Assembly: GCA_023413015.1 (NCBI GenBank)
Contig: JAEZQR010000051.1
Coordinates: 1 to 10,245, forward strand
DNA length: 10,245 nt
Direction: 5' to 3'
DNA from: Pseudomonadota bacterium
GTDB taxonomy: Bacteria > Pseudomonadota > Alphaproteobacteria > Sphingomonadales > Sphingomonadaceae
Shown: positions 6,104 through 10,245 of the stretch, piece after piece
Numbering within the stretch: position 1 is the stretch's first letter
How the letters are laid out: the number at the start of each line of letters is the position of its first letter
Made by a program: the position numbers and the translations under genes
Notes under the pieces: generated by a model
What the model was told of the DNA's origin: nothing
Database searches by the model: none
The model's input: only the letters and a program-made list of their open reading frames with translations

Positions 6104-7471
6104 ATGCGTTACCTACCTCTCACCGATGCCGATCGGCGGGCGATGCTCGACCGGGTCGGCGCCCGCACGATCGACGACCTGTTCCGCGACGTGCCCGAGG
6201 CCGCACGCCTGTCCGGCCCGATCGCCGGCTTGCCGAACCACATGCCCGAGATGGAGGTCGAGCGGCTGCTCACCGCCATGTCGCGCAAGAATTCGCCGGC
6301 TTCGGTCATGCCCTTCTTCGTCGGCTGCGGCGCCTACAAGCACCATGTCCCGGCGAGCGTCGATCACCTGATCCAGCGCGGCGAGTTTCTGACGAGCTAC
6401 ACGCCCTATCAGCCGGAGATCGCGCAGGGCACGCTCCAGTATCTGTTCGAATTCCAGACGCAGGTCGCCCGCCTCACCGGCATGGATGTGGCCAACGCCT
6501 CGATGTACGACGGCTCGACCGCCACCACCGAGGCGATCTTCATGGCCCGCCGCATCACGCGCCGCACCAAGGCGATCGTGTCGGCCGGCGTCCATCCGCA
6601 CTATGTCGCAGCAGCCAGGACGCTCACCCGCTTCACCGAGGACGAGCTGATCTGCGGCGAGCCGAAGCTCACCGATGGCAAGCCGGGCTGCGACATCGAC
6701 TGGATCATGGGCCAGATCGACGACCAGACCTCGTGCGTCGTCGTGCAGAACCCCAATTTGTTCGGCCATGTCGCCGACCTTAGCGAGCTCGCCGCCGCCT
6801 GCCATGCCAAGGGCGCGCTGCTCGTGGTCGCCTTCACCGAGGTGGTCTCGCTCGGCGCGATCAAGTCGCCCGGCGAGATGGGCGCCGACATCGTGGTGGG
6901 CGAGGGACAGTCGATCGGTAATGGCCTCAACTTCGGCGGCCCGTACCTCGGCCTGTTCGCCACGCGCGACAAATACGTCCGCCAGATGCCCGGCCGCCTG
7001 TGCGGCGAGACAGTGGATGCTGAGGGTCGCCGCGGCTTCGTGCTGACGCTCTCGACCCGCGAGCAGCATATCCGCCGCGAGAAGGCGACGTCGAACATCT
7101 GCACCAACTCGGGGCTGTGCGCGCTCGCCTTCACGATCCATATGACGCTGCTGGGCGAGCAGGGGCTCCGGCACCTCGCCGCGCTCAACCACGCCCGCGC
7201 GGTACAGACCGCCGAGCGGCTGGCGCAGGTCCCGGGTGTCGAGGTGCTGAACGGCGCCTTCTTCAACGAGTTCACGATCCGGCTGTCCAAGGAAGCACGG
7301 CCCATCATCCGCCAGCTCGCCGAACGCGACATCCTCGCCGGTGTGTCGCTCGGGCGGCTCTATCCGGGCATCAAGGAACTCGAGAACGGGGTCGTCCTCG
7401 CGGCGACCGAAACGGTGAGCGACGACGACATCGAGGCGTTGGCGCGTGGCTTTGCGGAGGTGTCGGCATGA
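6104..7471 (+). CDS. gcvPA: Glycine dehydrogenase (decarboxylating) subunit 1
   Basis: GcvPA is the N-terminal half of the split P protein. With GcvPB it decarboxylates glycine using PLP and loads the aminomethyl group onto lipoyl-GcvH. The 455-residue product has the expected size for subunit 1. Motifs include the start MRYLPLTDADRRAML, the conserved FFVGCGAYKHHVP at 71-83, TSYTPYQPEIAQGTLQ at 97-112 and NASMYDGSTATTEA at 131-144, with VGEGQSIGNGLNFGGPYLG in the second half. The family's subunit 1 lacks the PLP lysine, consistent with what I see. The ATG follows the methyltransferase stop by 6 bp, with GGAG at 6091-6094. The stop overlaps the gcvPB start by ATGA, which fits coupled, equimolar synthesis of the two subunits. 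Confidence 0.97.
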   Translation: MRYLPLTDADRRAMLDRVGARTIDDLFRDVPEAARLSGPIAGLPNHMPEMEVERLLTAMSRKNSPASVMPFFVGCGAYKHHVPASVDHLIQRGEFLTSYTPYQPEIAQGTLQYLFEFQTQVARLTGMDVANASMYDGSTATTEAIFMARRITRRTKAIVSAGVHPHYVAAARTLTRFTEDELICGEPKLTDGKPGCDIDWIMGQIDDQTSCVVVQNPNLFGHVADLSELAAACHAKGALLVVAFTEVVSLGAIKSPGEMGADIVVGEGQSIGNGLNFGGPYLGLFATRDKYVRQMPGRLCGETVDAEGRRGFVLTLSTREQHIRREKATSNICTNSGLCALAFTIHMTLLGEQGLRHLAALNHARAVQTAERLAQVPGVEVLNGAFFNEFTIRLSKEARPIIRQLAERDILAGVSLGRLYPGIKELENGVVLAATETVSDDDIEALARGFAEVSA

Positions 7472-9048
7472 GCATGAACCGTCAGGGACGCGAGTCCGGC
7501 GTGGGCGAGACCGCCACCGTCGAGACCATCCATACCTTCACTGGTAACCGTGCGCTCCAGCTCGAAGAGCCGTTGCTGTTCGAGAAGGGCGCGCCCGATC
7601 GCTCGGGCGTCGATCTGCCCCCGGTTCCGAAGGTGGCGAGCCGCCTCGGCAGCCTCGAACGCAACCGGCCGATCGGTCTCTACGGCCTCGCGGAAGGCGA
7701 GGCGGTGCGCCACTACACGCGGCTCAGCCGGCAAAACTATGCCATCGACATGGGGCTGTTCCCGCTCGGCTCGTGCACGATGAAGCACAACCCGCGCCTC
7801 AACGAGAAGATGGCGCGGCTCCCCGGCTTCGGCGACATCCACCCGCTCCAGCCGATCGACACGGTGCAGGGCGCGCTCGCGCTCATCCACCTCGTCGGCG
7901 AATGGCTGTGCAAGCTGACCGGCATGCCGAGCGTCGCGATGAGCCCCAAGGCCGGCGCGCATGGCGAGCTGTGCGGCATGCTCGCGATCCGCGCGGCGCA
8001 CGACGCCCGCGGCGAGAGCCGTAAGGTGGTGCTGGTGCCGGAATCGGCGCACGGCACCAACCCGGCGACCGCCGCCTTCTGCGGCTACGACGTCGTCGCC
8101 ATCCCGGCGAACGATCGCGGCCGCGTCGACCTTGAAGCCTTGAAGGCGCGGCTCGGGCCGGACGTCGCGGCGGTGATGATCACCAACCCGAACACCTGCG
8201 GCCTGTTCGAGCCCGACATGATCGAGATCGGCAAGGCGGTGCACGCGGCGGGCGCCTACGTCTATTGCGACGGCGCCAACTTCAATGCCATCGTCGGCCG
8301 CGTGCGGCCGGGCGATCTCGGCGTCGATGCGATGCACATCAACCTGCACAAGACCTTCTCGACGCCGCACGGCGGCGGCGGTCCCGGCTCGGGCCCGGTG
8401 GTGTTCTCGGAGGCGCTCGCGCCCTTCGCGCCGCTGCCGTTCGTCCGCAAGACCGGCGATCATTACGAGCTAGTCGAGGAAGAGCAGGCGCACGCGTCGA
8501 CCGACCATAACTTGAGCTTCGGCCGCATGGTCGCCTTTCACGGCCAGATGGGCATGTTCGTGCGCGCTGCCGCCTACATGCTCAGCCACGGCGCGGACGG
8601 CCTGCGTCAGGTCGCCGAGGATGCGGTCTTGAACGCCAACTACATCCTCGCCTCCCTGAAGGACGTGATGAGCGCGCCGTTCGCCGAGACCGGGCCGTGC
8701 ATGCACGAGGCGCTGTTCACCGACGACTTCCTCGACGGCACCGGCATCACCACGCTCGACATCGCCAAGGCGCTGATCGATGAGGGCTTCCACCCGATGA
8801 CGGTCTACTTCCCGCTCGTCGTCCATGGCGCGATGCTGGTCGAGCCGACCGAGACCGAGTCGAAGGCAACGCTCGATCAGTTCATCGCCGCGCTCCGCAG
8901 CCTCGCCGAGCTGGCGAAGTCGGGCGACGACAGCCGCTTCAAGGGCGCACCCTATCTCGCTCCGCGCCGCCGCCTCGACGAGACGGGCGCGGCGCGCAAG
9001 CCGGTGCTCAGCTGGCGCGAGCCGGAGGCAGCACAGGCGGCGGAGTAG
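7468..9048 (+). CDS. gcvPB: Glycine dehydrogenase (decarboxylating) subunit 2
   Basis: GcvPB is the C-terminal half of the split P protein and carries the PLP cofactor. The 526-residue product has the family motifs FPLGSCTMKHNPRLNEKM at 98-115, SPKAGAHGELCG at 159-170, ESAHGTNPATAAFCGYD at 192-208, ITNPNTCGLFEP at 238-249 and the PLP-lysine segment INLHKTFSTPHGGGGPGSG at 291-309, with Lys295 the expected Schiff-base residue. I chose the ATG at 7468 because GGAGG at 7456-7460 lies 7 bases upstream and the start overlaps the gcvPA stop by ATGA. A longer in-frame reading from 7117 would only translate gcvPA out of frame. A poorly conserved tail rich in Ala and Glu ends the protein. It is the last core gcv gene of the operon. 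Confidence 0.97.
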   Translation: MSMNRQGRESGVGETATVETIHTFTGNRALQLEEPLLFEKGAPDRSGVDLPPVPKVASRLGSLERNRPIGLYGLAEGEAVRHYTRLSRQNYAIDMGLFPLGSCTMKHNPRLNEKMARLPGFGDIHPLQPIDTVQGALALIHLVGEWLCKLTGMPSVAMSPKAGAHGELCGMLAIRAAHDARGESRKVVLVPESAHGTNPATAAFCGYDVVAIPANDRGRVDLEALKARLGPDVAAVMITNPNTCGLFEPDMIEIGKAVHAAGAYVYCDGANFNAIVGRVRPGDLGVDAMHINLHKTFSTPHGGGGPGSGPVVFSEALAPFAPLPFVRKTGDHYELVEEEQAHASTDHNLSFGRMVAFHGQMGMFVRAAAYMLSHGADGLRQVAEDAVLNANYILASLKDVMSAPFAETGPCMHEALFTDDFLDGTGITTLDIAKALIDEGFHPMTVYFPLVVHGAMLVEPTETESKATLDQFIAALRSLAELAKSGDDSRFKGAPYLAPRRRLDETGAARKPVLSWREPEAAQAAE

Positions 9049-9099
9049 GATTAGCGGAGCGGTAAGCCTTCGCCGGTAACCTGATCGGCGGAGGCTGCC

Positions 9100-9396
9100 G
9101 TGTACGAATTCGTCCTGCTCCTGATCGCGATGAACTTCATGGCGTTCGCAGCCTTCGTCTGGGACAAGAGCTGCGCCGAACGCGGTCGATGGCGGATACG
9201 CGAGAGCACGCTCTTGCAGTTGGCGTTGTTCGGTGGCTCGATCGGAGCGTTCACAGCACAGCGGCTTGTACGTCACAAGACGCGCAAGGAGCCATTTCGT
9301 ACCCAGATGCTGATGATCGGCGCACTGCACTTGCTTCTCGTCGGAGCCATGGCGTTCCCGCCATCGCGGGCCGCCATCCTTGGTCTGTTCGGCTGA
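9100..9396 (+). CDS. DUF1294 family small membrane protein
   Basis: The 98-residue product matches the DUF1294 pattern, whose function is not established. It has a hydrophobic N-terminal segment (about 2-18), then WDKSCAERGRWRIRESTLLQLALFGGS at about 21-47 split by a basic loop, the conserved RHKTRKEPF at about 57-65, and a second hydrophobic segment near the C-terminus (about 70-85). The DK...RWR.RE...GG...RHKT.K..F spacing is what identifies it. The GTG start at 9100 has GGAGG 6 to 7 bases upstream. It lies 51 bp after gcvPB with no T-tailed terminator between, so read-through from the gcv operon is possible. The next gene follows after 5 bp. No connection to glycine metabolism is evident. 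Confidence 0.88.
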   Translation: MYEFVLLLIAMNFMAFAAFVWDKSCAERGRWRIRESTLLQLALFGGSIGAFTAQRLVRHKTRKEPFRTQMLMIGALHLLLVGAMAFPPSRAAILGLFG

Positions 9397-9401
9397 TCCC
9401 G

Positions 9402-10040
9402 ATGATCGCCAACGAACCCTGGCAATCGGACACCACCGCCGCCGACAAGCGCTACAGCCCGTCGGCAGCCCGCAACCGCGATCCGATCCTTGAGGTGCTG
9501 CGGCGCGCCCTGCCGCCGTCGGGCACGGTCATCGAGATCGCCGGCGGCACCGGCGAGCACGCCGTCCACTTCGCCGCCGCGCTGCCCTGCCTGACGTGGC
9601 AGCCGACTGATCCAGACCCGGACAGCCTCCGCTCGATCGCCGCATGGCGCGCCGAGGCCGCGCTGCCCAACCTGCTGCCGCCGATCGAACTCGACGTGAC
9701 CTGGTCCCGCTGGCCAATCGATCGTGCCGATGCGGTCATGTGCATCAACATGATCCACATCAGCCCGTGGAAGGCGACGCCGGCGCTGTTTGTCGGCGCC
9801 GCTCGCCTCCTGCCGGCAGGCGCGCCGCTGGTCCTCTACGGTCCCTATCGCCGCGCGGGCGTGCCCACCGCACCGAGCAACGAAGCCTTCGACACCTCAC
9901 TCAGGAGCCGAAACTCTGCCTGGGGCCTGCGCGACCTCGATGAGGTCACCGCGACTGCCGGCGCGCATGGGTTCGCACTCGCCGAGGTCGTCGAGATGCC
10001 GACCAACAACCTGTCGGTCGTCTACCGCCGCACCGGCTGA
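9402..10040 (+). CDS. DUF938 family SAM-dependent methyltransferase-like protein
   Basis: The 212-residue product has the sequence signature of DUF938, a conserved proteobacterial family with a methyltransferase fold and no firm substrate. It shows KRYSPSAARNRDPILEVLRR at about 13-32, a SAM-binding motif I in VIEIAGGTGEHAVHFAAALP at about 41-60, WQPTDPDPDSLRSIAAW at about 64-80, INMIHISPWKATPALFVGAA near the middle and LYGPYRRAG then SNEAFDTSLRSRN. The end MPTNNLSVVYRR is typical. The ATG at 9402 gives a normal family length; a GTG- or ATG-initiated upstream extension would overlap the DUF1294 gene. The start is 5 bp after that gene. The last 19 bp overlap the stop end of the convergent phosphodiesterase gene. 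Confidence 0.92.
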   Translation: MIANEPWQSDTTAADKRYSPSAARNRDPILEVLRRALPPSGTVIEIAGGTGEHAVHFAAALPCLTWQPTDPDPDSLRSIAAWRAEAALPNLLPPIELDVTWSRWPIDRADAVMCINMIHISPWKATPALFVGAARLLPAGAPLVLYGPYRRAGVPTAPSNEAFDTSLRSRNSAWGLRDLDEVTATAGAHGFALAEVVEMPTNNLSVVYRRTG

Positions 10041-10245
10041 GGCGCGGCGCAGCCGTTTCGCGCAGCAATCGCCGCGCCTGGGAAATCGCTGAACAGGCCA
10101 TCGACGCCCGCCGCGATAAAGGCGCAGATTTCGCCGGCCAGATCACCCTTCGCGCGCGGATCGGCACCGCGCCTGAAGTCGGCGGGAAGGAAGTAGTTCT
10201 CGGCGCGGAACGTGTAGGGGTGGACCGTAAGGCTGGCCTCGTGCG
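10022..10245 (-). CDS. Glycerophosphodiester phosphodiesterase, C-terminal part only
   Basis: Only the last 73 codons and the stop (complement of CTA at 10022-10024) are in the window; the 5' end lies beyond the right edge. The visible part reads HEASLTVHPYTFRAENYFLP at its start and AAGVDGLFSDFPGAAIAAR near its end. These match the last strands of the TIM barrel in GlpQ-type phosphodiesterases, where the HPYTFR and GVDG-FSDFP segments are conserved. Such enzymes hydrolyse glycerophosphodiesters to glycerol-3-phosphate and an alcohol, usually in the periplasm. Metal-binding and catalytic residues, and any signal peptide, are in the missing N-terminal part. The gene runs convergent to the DUF938 gene and the two stop ends overlap by 19 bp. 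I leave the symbol blank because GlpQ and UgpQ types cannot be separated with certainty from this fragment. Confidence 0.85.
   Translation of the reverse strand, partial: HEASLTVHPYTFRAENYFLPADFRRGADPRAKGDLAGEICAFIAAGVDGLFSDFPGAAIAARNGCAAPQPVRR

Noticed and set aside
6113..7192. Long open frame on the minus strand opposite gcvPA
   Set aside because: It is an antisense shadow of a clear gcvPA gene, with no family resemblance.
7117..7467. Upstream in-frame extension of gcvPB to an ATG at 7117
   Set aside because: It translates gcvPA in the wrong frame into an Arg/Ala-rich sequence; the ATG at 7468 has a ribosome-binding site and an ATGA overlap.
9052..9078. Possible terminator after gcvPB
   Set aside because: GCGGAG / CTTCGC can form a weak 6-bp stem with a wobble pair and 8-base loop, but there is no T-run after it.

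Overview
The window is GC-rich chromosomal DNA with dense, tightly packed genes. It most likely comes from an alphaproteobacterium, probably of the Sphingomonadales. The reasons are the ispH-thrB-rnhA block, a glycine cleavage locus with split P-protein subunits (gcvPA/gcvPB) behind a tandem glycine riboswitch, and a DUF938-type methyltransferase. The taxonomic call is inference from gene content and composition; no marker gene such as 16S rRNA is present.

Left edge (1-436): a minus-strand gene, cut by the window edge, of unknown function. It appears to carry a frameshift near position 130. It is followed by an AT-richer gap holding an 83-bp folded element: a 16-bp outer inverted repeat (15/16 matches) enclosing two smaller hairpins. 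The element ends 3 bp from the rnhA stop codon.

Minus-strand operon (437-2793): ispH (last step of the MEP isoprenoid pathway), thrB (type II homoserine kinase, threonine synthesis) and rnhA (RNase HI), transcribed in that order. The ispH-thrB gap is 3 bp, and thrB and rnhA overlap by an ATGA.

Divergent from ispH (2794-3515): a 94-bp intergenic region with a plausible sigma70-type promoter, then a small predicted lipoprotein of unknown function with a GTG start.

Glycine locus (3516-9048): a tandem two-aptamer glycine riboswitch (about 3590-3790), a hairpin-containing expression platform, and then gcvT, gcvH, a class I SAM-dependent methyltransferase, gcvPA and gcvPB. Together the P, H and T proteins decarboxylate glycine and pass its methylene carbon to tetrahydrofolate; the L protein (Lpd) is not in the window. 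The 3' strand of the second aptamer can pair with the gcvT ribosome-binding site (11 bp, one bulge). This suggests a translational glycine ON switch. The methyltransferase between gcvH and gcvPA is not a known part of the complex.

Right end (9049-10245): a small DUF1294 membrane protein and a DUF938 methyltransferase on the plus strand, then the C-terminus of a minus-strand glycerophosphodiester phosphodiesterase. The ends of the last two genes overlap by 19 bp.

Most of the window is housekeeping. The items that merit a second look are the riboswitch expression platform, the 83-bp folded element, the broken-looking edge gene and the methyltransferase inside the gcv operon. I found no tRNA, rRNA, CRISPR array, transposase or phage gene, and no evidence of a wholly new system.
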